In this document: positions 28,338 to 39,143 of the stretch, in pieces
Numbering within the stretch: the first letter of the stretch is position 1
Layout of the letters: each line of letters starts with the position of its first letter
From: Hypomesus transpacificus
Taxonomy: Eukaryota; Chordata; Actinopteri; Osmeriformes; Osmeridae
DNA length: 64,000 nt
Direction: 5' to 3'
NCBI RefSeq assembly: GCF_021917145.1
Contig: NC_061081.1
Coordinates: 8,153,769 to 8,217,768 of the forward strand
Notes under the pieces: generated by a model
Told to the model about the DNA's origin: nothing
What the model saw: the letters and a program-made list of their open reading frames with translations, nothing else
Databases searched by the model: none
Translations under genes and position numbers: made by a program

Positions 28338-31300
28338 GAGACACACACACAAAGAGACACACACACAAAGAGACACACACATCTACAGTCTATGCTTTTC
28401 TAGATGGATGTACGGTGGTAAATGTATGAATGATGCGTCTGAATCCTAAGTACCTGTATCACTGCCTCTGGTGAACAGTGAGTCTGCCAGAAAACATTAT
28501 AGATGGAGGGCTTGTGGGCAAATGTACTCTCAAACTAGAGAAAGACAGAGCGAGAGAGACAAAGAGATTAAAAGATGACTAGATTCCAGGCCCTTTTAAC
28601 AAAAGTATTGATAGATTAACATTCTAGAAGCACAAGTGAAGAGAGCTCACCTTGTCTCTGGCCCACTGGATGGTGTGTTCTATGACAGCAGGGAAAGACT
28701 TGAGAGTGCAGAACGGGATCTCCTCTTCAGGAGGGTCCCTCTGTCCCCACAAAGAAAACATTGTCTGTTTCAAAACAAAGCTAGCAGATATGCATTGGAA
28801 AGAAAACACTTATTAAAAGACATCCCTCCAACTAAACACAAACGGTAATGGAAGCAGGCAGTTACATGGCTGTTGTAGGACTCGGTCAGGTTTGGCACAA
28901 TGATCTCTGTGTGGCCTTTGGTTCCCATGGTCCCAGAGTCCAGGAGAGGTTTCTGATTGGATACGCTGCGGCTGTAAGTGGATCAAAAATGTCTGCATTG
29001 CATGACCTAGACACACATGTCCATAGCAATCCCCCCAGTGTAAAGCAGTACACAGAGGACGTTCTGCTGTTAGCCCCCCCCCCTCTCACCTGTCGACGTA
29101 TCGGCGGGCCTCCACGTTGTCGAGTGCCGTGACGACCAGGTGGAGGCGGGAGAAGAAGGCATCGTTGTACATGTTCTCGCTGGCGGGGCACACCTTGTTG
29201 AGGTGGGCGTCGATTTGCAGCTCAGGGTTGATGTCCTGAGTGGCGGCCGCTGCCATGGTGCTCTTAGGTTTCTGGGGGGGGGGGGGGGAGGGAGGGAAGG
29301 GGGAAGAGATGGAAGACAAAGGGGGGAGGAAGGAAGAAGGAAGGACGGAGGGGAGCGAGTGATCATGAGAGGTTGCCACCTCTCTGTGGACAATGATGAT
29401 GCATTGGGGCCACCTGTATGTGGCGTCAGCTCACCTGTATGTGGCGTGGTCTGAAGAGGAACTGTCTGTTGAGGTTAGACTTCTCGATCAGGTCGGGGTC
29501 TGTGATGCACACCTGGAGAGATCCCAGCACACACACACTGTTCATCCTTCCGTTGGATCATTGTTCTCTCCATCTTCCTGCTCATCTCTCTGTCCATCCA
29601 TCCGTTCATCCGTACCTCCCTCCCCCTCCCTTCTCCATCCATCTATCCATCCATCCAACAGAGACCTACCTCTCCACAACTCTTGGTCAATCCAACCCCC
29701 AGCAGGGCAAAGTTCTTCAGCATCTCACAGCCGATGGCTCCACAACCCACCTGGGGGGACAGAAAGACCAAACCATGAACTCCTGCTCTGTGTCTGTGTC
29801 TGGGGAGAAGGGGGAAAAGAGACTCTGGCTTCCATGTAGAACATATGTGTCTGTGAGGAGAAGGCAGACGGGACTCACCATGAAGACTCTCAGCTTGTGA
29901 AGCTCCAGGGACATGGACTGTCCTATGCAGGCGCGCAGCCCGTCGTAGCGGTCCCCCCTGCGGGGCACGCACACTCCATCATCAGCCTTTGAGTCAGATG
30001 TGTGCATGTGTATAGGTAAGTGTGTGTGTCTATGCATGTGTGTGTGTGTGTTACCTGGGAGAAAACTCCTCAGCAGGTAAATGCTGCAGCTGCCTCACTA
30101 CCTCTATGGCATCTAGGTAGAACTGTGGACAAGAATGAAAACAGAAAGATCCCAGAGAGAGAGATCCCAGAGAGAGAGAGATCCCAGAGAGAGAGAGATC
30201 CCAGAGAGAGAGAGATCCCAGAGAAAGAGAGATCCCAGAGAGAGAGAGATCCCAGAGAGAGAGAGAGATCCCAGAGAGAGAGAGATCCCAGGGAGAAAGA
30301 GAGATCCCAGAGAGAGAGAGATCCCAGAGAAAGAGAGATCCCAGAGAGAGAGAGATCCCAGGGAGAAAGAGAGATCCCAGAGAGAGAGAGATCCCAGGGA
30401 GGAAGGAGCAGAGAAAGGGAAAGAGAAGGACAACCCAATTAACAGACAAAATTCCAACTGTATACTCGACGGCATGTCCTGTTCCAGGGGTGTTCTTGGT
30501 GTTTCCTGGGAGGTGTTTCCGGTACCCACCCACTGCTGCAGGGGGGCGAACTTCCCCGTGAGGGCTTTGAGAACCTCCTGACTGGCCAGGCCTCCGGCTG
30601 CCGCGGCCAGAGGGGGGAGAGCGCCCCTCGCCGTCCTAGAGAGGCAGCGAACCAGCTCAGCATTGACTGGGGCCTGGAGAAGGGAGAGATGGGAGGTGGT
30701 GGTGAAGGGGAGAGGGGAAGATGATGAGAAAGGTGGGGAGGCAGGGTGGGGACGGAGAGGAAAAGGAAATTCTAGATATTTGAGGGTCGGATTTGAATGT
30801 GTGTCACACACTGTCTGTGTGTGTGTGTGCATGCGTGCGTGTGGAAACGCCTGGCTGAATCACTTTGTTTCGGAGCGTATTGTTGACTTCCTCTGTGAGC
30901 GTCACCAAAACCTCAGCATCCTGTAAGCACCTGCACACGAACAGCAGGAACACACACAGAACGGCCTCACGTCAGTGAACTAACCCGCTCGCTTAAAAGC
31001 TGTACATTATTATGTGTCAGCGCTGTTCTCTACACAGTTTGAAGCTGGGTTACCCGATGCTGGGAAGTCGACCATGCTGCTCCTGGAAGTTGTCCAAAGC
31101 CAACATGGCGGCATGGATCTGAAGTGGAGCCTAAGGGACGGATTCAGAATAAAGCAAATAGGAAACTGTCAGACCCCGCTCACTCTGACAGGAAGTTGAA
31201 CTGAGGAATTCTGATCCCTCACCTCTGGTTTGCTGAAATCTGGGGTCAGAACCTGGGGTTCGCAAAGCTGTCTCTCCATCGTCTCCTGAAGATAGACACA

Positions 31301-33139
31301 CCCACACACACCCACAGAAGAGGGAAGCATAGCTCTCTCAATATACAGTCTTAGGCAGCAAGGGTGATTTAAAACACTGTAGGTCGTGAAGAGAGAGATG
31401 GATGAAGTTGTGTTTTTCTCTGTGTGTATGTGTGTGCGTGTGTGTATGTGTGAGAGAGTGTGTCCACGTGTATAACGCTTACAAATCTGTATGTTGTAGG
31501 CGTCTTCTCCAAGAGGAAGAATCCACCATGGGTGTATTGCTGCATGTGAGATGTGTCTCCTACGGCAAAACTATGAGGGGAGAGGACTGGACCACACACA
31601 CGCACGCACACGCACGCACGCACACCATTGACATATCTCAGTAATAAAACGGGAATCTTACACAAAGCAGGTAACACGTGGCAAGTCGCAGTACCTGTGA
31701 CCTGGCGTGAGCGGCTGTTGAGCTCCTCCATGCCGTTGACCTCCCTGAACAGAACGCTCTGGCCCGTCTGGAGCCCGTGGGTCCGGCTATCCATACAGGT
31801 CACCACCCCCGGGTTGTCCTGGGGTCAGAGGTCAAACGGGACAGGTCAGAACACACACACACTCCCCTAAAACAGACACACACTTCCAAACACAGGAAGT
31901 GTTACCTGAGTGATGTGTTGGATGAATATCTCCTTAGGCTCCTCCCCCGTGGGGTCCGTCACCTCAAACTCCTCCCCAAAGTCACAGAACACCCGGACGC
32001 AGATCCCGTACGTGTCGCAGCCAATGAACTGCGGAGAAAAGCCGCAACGTCAGCGCGCATCAGTAACAAAGGGCTAATGCTAGAAAGGATACTGGATACA
32101 AAATACATTTACAGGTCTGAGAGGTCAATTTGATCCTTTGGCAACAGATATCATACGTCATGGTCACATAACTCACCCTGATCGGGGGCCGCTGGTAGTG
32201 GCAGAACTGGTCCACCTTCTTCTGCAAGGTCAGTCTGGCCTCTGTTAGAATGACACACTGGAACCCAGAACACAACCGGAGTGCGTTAGCCTCAACACAT
32301 GGGGCGGGTCAGAGGTGACAGTGGACCCCCCCAGCGACGGTGCCCGTCTCTGCCTCACCTGGTACCTCTTGAGGAAGTTGAGGTCCGTGGCGTCGTCCAG
32401 GGGGCAGGAGGATGTCTCCACGTGAACGTAGGGATTCAGTTCTGCCACCCTGGGGTGCACCGCCTCCACCCTGATGGGGGGAGGAGAACAGGGGGGAAGA
32501 GAGACAGGGGGGAAGAGAGACAGGGGGGAAGAGAGACAGGGGGGAAGAGAGACAGGGGGGAAGAGAGACAGGGGGGGAAGAGAGACAGGGGGGGAAGAGA
32601 TAGTAAAAGAGTGAATAAGTAGGAGACACATTAACAGGTACTGTAGAGACATCATTTAGAGTGATGGTGTCCTACCTTCTCCTCTGGTTTACCACATCAT
32701 CTTGGTGGATGAAGAAGTTGGAGCCGAGGTCCCAGGTCTCACACTGCCTGGAGTCATGGAGGGTCACAGCCTATGGATGAGGAACACACACACCCTTTGG
32801 TAGTCTTCAGATATGTTACAAATGAGAAGAATAGGTTCCCAGTGACTTAAAACTCACCTTCACACCTGCCAAGACTATGTTCTTAGCTGTGAAACAACAA
32901 CCATTAACAGTAAGACACTTCTGTCACACAACCATTGTGACTTTATCTTTTGCCATGCCATGCACATGATGTCATATCATGATAACATGCAGCACCTACC
33001 TATCTCCACTCCTAGACCTCCCAGTCCACTGATGAATACTGAGGACTGGGCCATCTGCTGCATGGCACTGTCCCCCAGCACATAGCGCTGACGGCTGGAT
33101 GGACCGATGGAGAGAGAGAGAGATAGAGATAGAGATAGA

Positions 33140-33209
<70 letters not shown>

Positions 33210-33451
33210 GGGAAAAGCAGAAAATATATAAGAAAGGGAGAGATGGTGAAACAGGGTGAATGTAAGAAGGAGTAAAGAGGAAAGTCGGACAACAGATAGA
33301 AGAGACAGGGGTGATCAGTTGGCTTCTTGGTTAACTTTCAGAGTGGGATTACTACTATCCAGTACCTCCAGGTAAGTAATGCCAGGAGGCTATGTACTGA
33401 GGAGACTAACCTGTAGAGTGAGTCATCGATCTCCATAGAGTCTGCAGCCAT
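25315..33451 (-). CDS. uba6: Ubiquitin-like modifier-activating enzyme 6 (E1)
   Basis: E1 enzyme that activates ubiquitin and FAT10 with ATP and loads USE1 and other E2s. Thirty-two coding exons give 1,027 aa; human UBA6 is 1,052 aa, the difference being a shorter N-terminus. The start at 33,451 gives [13 protein letters not shown], matching the conserved EIDDALY region. Upstream sequence, including a noncoding first exon near 34,317, has no usable in-frame ATG. Landmarks: inactive adenylation half ([14 protein letters not shown], about 33-46), [10 protein letters not shown], the active nucleotide-binding motif [19 protein letters not shown] (from 435), [24 protein letters not shown] and the catalytic cysteine loop [13 protein letters not shown] (C594). 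The C-terminal ubiquitin-fold domain ends after [12 protein letters not shown]1 and UBA7 are excluded by the UBA6-type residues around the active site. Confidence 0.96.
25622..25656 (+). repeat. SINE tail fragment in uba6 intron 31
   Basis: CGCTCTGGATAAGAGCATCT followed by GCTAAATGACTAAATG matches the tail of the SINE at 2,851-3,050. A weaker relative (AAAAGCATCTGCCAAATGAA) lies near 35,410. Confidence 0.7.
26300..26472. repeat. About 36-bp tandem repeat in uba6 intron 28
   Basis: Five irregular copies of a unit around CTGTTAGGACCCTGTTACTG with TGAGACAGACACA. In transcript orientation it sits immediately upstream of the 3' splice site of exon 29 (26,291). Confidence 0.85.
26913..27087 (-). 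repeat. uba6: 21-bp minisatellite of reiterated 5' splice sites in uba6 intron 27
   Basis: TACCTGG occurs at 26913, 26934, 26955, 26976, 26997, 27018, 27039, 27060 and 27081, exactly 21 bp apart. The one at 27,081 is the true donor of the exon ending at 27,084. On the minus strand each unit reads CACACCAG|GTACACACCCA, so each is a copy of the exon-intron boundary. A diverged copy is present at 26,848. The 21-bp period keeps the exon frame open through every copy. Confidence 0.95.
29411..29447 (-). repeat. uba6: Duplicated 5' splice site in uba6 intron 17
   Basis: CACCTGTATGTGGCGT occurs at 29,411-29,426 and 29,432-29,447, 21 bp apart. On the minus strand both copies read ACGCCACATACAG|GTG. 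The exon-proximal one, at 29,435/29,434, is the expected donor (GTGAGC). The other would add GTG AGC TGA, a stop. Confidence 0.9.
30146..30400. repeat. GAGAGAGATCCCA-type minisatellite in uba6 intron 13
   Basis: About 18 irregular units of 12-18 bp built from AGAGAGAGATCCC. On the transcribed strand it is a CT-rich tract ending about 25 bases before the 3' splice site of exon 14 (30,122). The long open frames on both strands here are artefacts of the repeat. Confidence 0.9.
32491..32600. repeat. 18-bp minisatellite in uba6 intron 4
   Basis: Six or seven copies of GGAAGAGAGACAGGGGGG. On the transcribed strand it is a CT-rich array immediately upstream of the exon 5 acceptor (32,470). Confidence 0.9.
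33111..33206. repeat. (GA)n microsatellite in uba6 intron 1
   Basis: A GA run with a few GATA interruptions. On the transcribed strand it is a (CT)n tract that ends about 17 bases before the exon 2 acceptor (33,094), so it may serve as an oversized polypyrimidine tract. Confidence 0.95.
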
Positions 33452-35106
33452 GATGGGAAGGGAGGAGGGGGGAAACTGACAGGTCCAACCAACTAGAGAG
33501 AAGATAGAGATAAATACATATGACATGAGGAACATTAATTAGGCTATTATTATATCAAGGATGAGTAGAGTTAAGCACAAGCTGAACCCGGAATGTCAGG
33601 GAATAGTAGGCTACCAGCTTGACCAGCAGAAAGTGACTTATTATTACTCGTTAGGATGTCTATCAACCTATCTTGAAGGGTGGTACGTTAGTGCACAACA
33701 CCGGTGTAGGTTGTTTTAGCCAATAGGGTTAGCAGCAACGTTATATCCCTGCCTAAGACGTATCGCAAGTTAACCTACTTACCGTTAATATTTTTTTTCT
33801 GGCTTGTAAGACTAAAAAGCTACGCTGACAAATTATTGTATCTCTAAATCTCTAAATATGATGTTCATAAGAGTAGGCGTATGTTGTTACTATGTAGCTA
33901 GTTAATAATATAGGCACATTGATAGCGAACTACAGTATATATTCACTAATTGACTAAGTAATGCGGGCAATTTTGGGGTGGAAACAAAGTGTCTCTAGCT
34001 AAAAATATATCAGCTATGATTAGGTAGCTCCTAACGCAAGTTATACTGCTTACTCATTGGCTTGTGCTAGTGCTAGCTAAAAGAATAGCAACTAGCTAGC
34101 TAAGCTAGCTAGCTATAACGTAACTGGTAATATTGTTGGACTGGAGCCGGGTTTGTGCCGTGCATAACATAAGAGCCCCCCCAAGATCTAAAGGCAATGA
34201 CAATTCTAGAAGAAGTGCCATGGTTGGGCAGGTACGTGTGAATAGTGTCATTTATCCGAAATGTAAAATTCACCACTGTGTGTAAGCAAAAACAATGATA
34301 AAACAATTTCGGTTACCTGTCACTGTCAGTGTACGCGAAGTGTAGTGAATGAATGGCTAGCTCTTCCGGGTTACCATGGTCACGTGACAATATTCTAACG
34401 AGACTATTTTAGACAAAGTAGCTTACAAAAGCATGGAAACCACAACGATATGAATTTTAAAAGCAGTGTTATATCGCAACAGTTAATGGTTTAATTTTAG
34501 GTAAATAAAATGCACTTGAGCAGTATTGGACAACAAGTTGCCTAATGAATTATTTTCAATAAGCCAAAAAAAAAACATTGAAATAATTAATAGGCTATAG
34601 GCTACAATTTCCAAGGTCATTTGGAACTTTTTCAGCCCATTGCAACGTTCATTTGGAAAGAAGTAACCAACTTGTTTAAACAGACAAAGTTCGTCTACCC
34701 AGTAAACCATTTACCGAACAATTTCCCATTTAGGACTTGGCCAAGGGGTGTTTGTCTAGCCTTGTGCATCCAATTAATTAAATAAACATGACTGAATCAA
34801 AGAAATAGACCTGTGTGTGCATGATGTGCGCATGATATGTTTGAATTGAATAATTGTTTAGGCTGATGTCGACATATTTTGCAGGAAATCCAGGTTTCGT
34901 ACTCAGTCCTTTTAAACCTCCAATCATATTGATCATTGACCGATGGAGACCTGCTGTACCTCCCCTCCAAGAGTTTGCCAAAAACAACCTGACTGACTCA
35001 CAACGACACACAGACACTAGTCTACGCCAAAGTTCCGAAGTCCCTGTTTTGAACCGGTCTTCTAACTCTTCCACTTGTCTGCCCTGGACTTCTCCCCTCC
35101 ACAGAG
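33452..35106. other. Divergent uba6/grhpr control region and uba6 leader intron
   Basis: From 33,452 to about 34,316 is the uba6 leader intron, AT-rich with many GCTAGCTA motifs near 34,070-34,115. From about 34,390 to 35,106 is the spacer to grhpr. No coding sequence is recognised in either part. Confidence 0.6.
34317..34388 (-). promoter_or_regulatory. uba6: uba6 noncoding exon 1 with palindromic E-box
   Basis: A donor (CAG|GTAACC) after 34,317 on the minus strand ends a probable noncoding first exon. Sixty bases upstream is the palindrome GTCACGTGAC (34,379-34,388), a perfect CACGTG E-box of the USF/TFE3/TFEB type. TTCCGG (ETS-like) lies at about 34,363. The only ATG in this stretch reaches a stop within six codons, which supports the start at 33,451. 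Confidence 0.5.
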
Positions 35107-37849
35107 ATGTGGTGTAGTCGCGTGGCTTTGCGTCGTCTACAGCGGATTGCCGTTACTCCATTAAATACAGCAGGGGGTCTAACCGGCGCAGTGCAGAGAC
35201 AAATGTCAACGCTTCCGCGGGTGTATATCACCCGACAAATTCCCCCAGAGGGACTGAAGATCCTCCGGGAGTCTGGACAGTAAGTGTGTGACCACACAAA
35301 AACACAATGTTCAAATTGATGGCCCTTGTCTATAGTTTATTATGTAGGCTATGTTGTACAATTGTTTTGGGGTTATTTAACTGAACATTGTGGGTATAGG
35401 CTATATTTATAAAAGCATCTGCCAAATGAATACATTACACACATTTTACTTTTGTAAAATGCTAAGAGTTTGAAGTTGGTGAAAAAGTTCATCATTTACT
35501 TTGGGTAAACAGGTTTGCCAATATTTGCCCCGCCGACCTGTTGGATAAGAAGGGTCCAGTCAGTTTGCTTACATAGGTTGTGAGTGTTTGTGTGTGTGTG
35601 AGAGTTTAAATACATAATGTCTAGTTGCTCTTTAAATGTACGCTAACTTGTATATCATTTATTTGTTTATTTATTAATCTCAACGTCTCATTTCATGCAG
35701 AGTGCAGTTTGAGCTGTGGGACTCAGACGATGTCCCTGTGCCCAGATCGGAACTGCTCCAGAAGGTGAAAGGCATAGACGCTCTGCTCTGCGTTCTCACC
35801 GAGAAGATTGATACAGAGTTATTGGATGCCGCAGGTCAGGTGATTGTCTTTGTTGTCCATGTCAATGTCTTAACCCTGACACAATGCAAGGGGCCTCCTC
35901 TTATGTGTCTGTGCTGGCGTGTGTGTGTTCCTACAGGTCCAAACCTGAAGGTCATCAGCACTATGTCAGTGGGATTTGACCATTTGAATCTGGAGGAGCT
36001 GAAGAAGAGGTCAGTGACCTGACCAGATACACAGCAGGGACAGTCATGTGGCAATCCCTAATCCAATTCTGTGTATATATGTGTGTGCGTTTTCAGGGGG
36101 GTCCGTGTGGGCTACACCCCAGACGTTCTGACGGACTCTGTGGCAGAGCTCACCGTCGCTCTGCTGCTGACCACGTCCAGGAGATTGATCGAGGCCACGC
36201 ATGAAGCCAAGACGTACTGTCCACACACACTCACACACAGACACACACTCCCTCTCTCCCTGACACACACACATAAACTCTTTCTGTCTTACATACACAC
36301 ATGCTGCAACGTGTCTTCAAGTATGTCTAACCTCTTCTCCCTCTGTTCTCCTCCCCAGAGGAGGTTGGGGCACCTGGAGGACCTTGTGGCTGTGTGGCTA
36401 CGAGCTAGCTAACAGCACGGTGGGCATCCTGGGTCTGGGGAGGATCGGTGAGCATGACAACACTCCACCTCCCACACCCACACCTCATTACAACATGCAC
36501 ACCTCACACTAAACACACATCATGACACTCTCCCATACAATCTCACACGAAACACATACCCTGACCCATGTACTTCCACACGACGTTACTGCAGACGTTA
36601 GCATATCAGGTTGTTTAAATAGACGGATGCATTTGTCAAGCTGTAACTGTGTGTGCGACAGGGGTGGCCATCGCAGAGCGCCTGAAGCCCTTCAAGGTAA
36701 AGAAGTTCATCTACACCGACGTGGTACCCAGACCTGAACTGGCCAGCATGATCAATGCAGAGTACGGTGAGTAGCACCGGTCAACTCCCAGACCTCCATC
36801 TGAACAGCTATGGATAGATGGATGGATGAATGGATGGAGTGAGTGAATTGTGGTCTATGTTATGTATCTGTTGTTGTGTCTAACTATGTGTGTCATGTCT
36901 CTGTCCTCCAGTCTCTCTGGATGAGCTGGCTAAGCAGTCAGACTTCCTGACAATCTGCTGCGCTCTCACGCCAGAGACCAAGGAGATCTGCAACAAGAAC
37001 CTCTTTTCCAAGATGAAGAACACCTCCATTTTCATCAATACCAGCAGGTGACGGAGACACAGACATGCACATGCACAAATGTCCTACGTTTTCTAAATGT
37101 GTACATCAATAATGGAAACACACACAGATTTTCAGAGGTGTGTGTGTCTGGTGTTGTGTGTCAGGGGAGGGGTGGTGAACCAGCAGGACCTTTATGAGGC
37201 TCTGTCCATGGGTCAGATAGCCGGCGCCGGCCTGGACGTCACCGTCCCTGAGCCCCTCCCAATCAGCCACCCGCTTTTTACCCTCAAAAACTGTGGTGAG
37301 TCTGTCCTCTCCATCACTGTGGTGAGTCTGTCCTCTCCATCACTGTGGTGAGTCTGTCCTCTCCATCACTGTGGTGAGTCTGTCCTCTCCATCACTGTGG
37401 TGAGTCTGTCCTCTCCATCACTGTGGTGAGTCTGTCCTCTCCATCACTGTGGTGAGTCTGTCCTCTCCATCACTGTGGTGAGTCTGTCCTCTCCATCACT
37501 GCTTCCCTTGTCTCTCAGCTCTGTCCTCATGTCGTCACCTCTGGGGTTTTAATGCACCATTTCGATGCTTCTAAGCCCATAAAGAGACCTAATATTACTA
37601 TTAAAAAGTGTGGTTAAGTGTCTGAGGCTTTCACATGTATTTGTGACTTACACATTTGTGCTTGCTGTATATGAACAACAGAGCCTTATTGCACCTCTCT
37701 TCCTTTTCCCTCCATCCATCTTTACAGTAATTCTTCCTCACATCGCCAGTGCCTCCTACAGCACCCGAAATGCCATGTCTGCCCTGGCAGCCAATAACCT
37801 GCTGCTAGGCCTGACGGGCCAGCCAATGATCAAAGAGCTCAAGATTTAG
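35107..37849 (+). CDS. grhpr: Glyoxylate/hydroxypyruvate reductase
   Basis: NAD(P)H-dependent D-2-hydroxyacid dehydrogenase that reduces glyoxylate to glycolate and hydroxypyruvate to D-glycerate. Nine exons give 359 aa: 35107-35279, 35701-35834, 35937-36009, 36097-36213, 36359-36447, 36662-36766, 36912-37047, 37165-37295, 37728-37849. Visible motifs are [21 protein letters not shown], the substrate-loop tryptophans GGWGTW and LWLCGY, the Rossmann signature [16 protein letters not shown] (catalytic arginine), [10 protein letters not shown] and PHIASAS (catalytic histidine). Human GRHPR is 328 aa. The extra N-terminal 32 residues are rich in Arg and lack acids, so they look like a mitochondrial presequence. 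A second in-frame ATG at 35,203 would give a protein close to the human length. Confidence 0.95.
37296..37501 (+). repeat. grhpr: 26-bp minisatellite of reiterated 5' splice sites in grhpr intron 8
   Basis: Eight copies of a 26-bp unit (GTGAGTCTGTCCTCTCCATC plus ACTGTG) start at the first intron base. GTGAGT occurs at 37296, 37322, 37348, 37374, 37400, 37426, 37452 and 37478. The exon ends ACTGTG|GTGAGTCTG, and each unit restores ACTGTG|GTGAGTCTG exactly. The 26-bp period shifts frame, and read-through soon meets a stop. Confidence 0.97.
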
Positions 37850-38089
37850 GAGCCAATCACCTGCAACCAGGAAGGAAAGGGTCCAATCTTCAATGAGAAG
37901 AACTAAAGAAACAATTGTTTTGTTGTACTCTACTCTACATTCATACTCTATTTCTTATGCTTAAAATAATTTCTGTTTTCAATTCTATACTGTTCAACTT
38001 ATTGTACTACGTGGATGACACAAAGTTGAGACATTAACATGTTTTTATTCTATCAAAGCAACTGAAGAGGTTTTCTGTTATTTAGTTAG

Positions 38090-38095
38090 TTTATT
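38090..38095 (-). terminator. zbtb5: Candidate zbtb5 poly(A) signal
   Basis: TTTATT on plus gives AATAAA on minus. A second copy lies at 38,044-38,049. Both are about 2.3 kb past the zbtb5 stop, which would imply a long 3' UTR. Confidence 0.3.
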
Positions 38096-39143
38096 TTTAA
38101 CAAAGAAAAAGTACAACATTTAGTTTTCTCATGGTTCCACTATGGTTACATGTAAAGAAAGAATGTCAATGTCCTTCCCTTGTACATTTAAATGAATTGC
38201 AGCTTTTCAAGCAACAGGGTATAAGGCAGTAACTTCTGTTACCAATTAATCTTTTGATTTAGGCTTTTCAAATTGGATTTGGCTTATCCACAAATGGGCT
38301 TATTGTATAAGTATTTTTTACAGTGCAAATATATAGATAAAGAAACTGTTTACACAACTGCTACAATGGACACGCACCATGGAAACAAAGTCACAGTGAG
38401 AGAAATGGAAGTCATCTTAGATTTTTGTAACAGGGTCTTCAACATAATTTCCCTAATGAGTACCCCAGTATTTCTACCTGACTAAAAATGAACCCATCAT
38501 TTCATACAACCTTTAATACTGTAGGTTTTCAGAAGTTAGATATGAAGAGTAGTATGAATATAGCTTATGTTTACAGTCACAAAATCCTACGAAGCAAATA
38601 ATTTGAGGTATGAAAAAAAGAAAAGAAATCGAATACTCATTTCATACAAAAAGGCAATTATTTTTTAACAGTGTAAAGACTCTACAGTAAGGTGCCAACT
38701 AGGAAACAGAAGCAGTGGGTGACATCATCATTGTTTGACACTGGCACAGAGTAGAAGACAAGCTACAACAAGACAAAAAGATACAGGACCTGTTCTAAAG
38801 GGACCCTAAACCTTTATATTCTGTAGCAAAGTAGTTTTATCCTTTCGTCTAGGACTTGCTGGGTTTTGGAGTTCATCTAGGACTCGCTAGGATCTAGGAC
38901 TTCGCAGAAACATACGTCCTGCGTTCTGACGCATAGTTCACTAACAGAACTCTACAGTGCTGAATCAATACTGCTCCAGACAGGGACAAACAGACCCACA
39001 TACGTTAACACTGCGATCAGGAGTCTGAGTCTGTTAGTTTCAGTTAGGTGGGGAAAAAACTGAAGAAAGCAGGGTTGAAAACTTATTTAAAGTTTTTCAA
39101 ATTTAATGTTTCCAACTTGGAATATAAAAAAAAAATCCCTGGC

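Larger units (their letters stand above)
25315..33451 (-). other. uba6: uba6 exon map
   Basis: Coding exons in transcript order: 33451-33411, 33094-33000, 32886-32858, 32770-32676, 32470-32359, 32257-32177, 32028-31906, 31818-31695, 31586-31483, 31285-31223, 31130-31054, 30930-30864, 30673-30530, 30122-30055, 29957-29879, 29750-29670, 29512-29435, 29271-29090, 28971-28866, 28740-28651, 28534-28454, 28244-28116, 27984-27933, 27840-27777, 27688-27619, 27469-27398, 27207-27084, 26797-26604, 26291-26164, 26059-25972, 25876-25782, 25462-25315. The total is 3,084 nt. Exon 12 was settled by homology: GCLQDAE at its start and a GTGATT donor at its end. Confidence 0.88.

Noticed and set aside
30051-30832. 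Repeat proteins of REIPERE or SLSLGSL type on both strands
   Set aside because: By-products of the GAGAGAGATCCCA minisatellite in uba6 intron 13.
33338-33535. Upstream in-frame extension of the uba6 N-terminus
   Set aside because: The frame is open upstream of the ATG (FPPSSLPIM), but it crosses an acceptor (CTGTCAG), and the candidate leader exon near 34,317 offers no in-frame start. The resemblance of LPIM to the human sequence is noted but not used.
37296-37501. CRISPR-like regular repeat
   Set aside because: The units abut with no spacers and lie in a vertebrate intron. It is a simple minisatellite.
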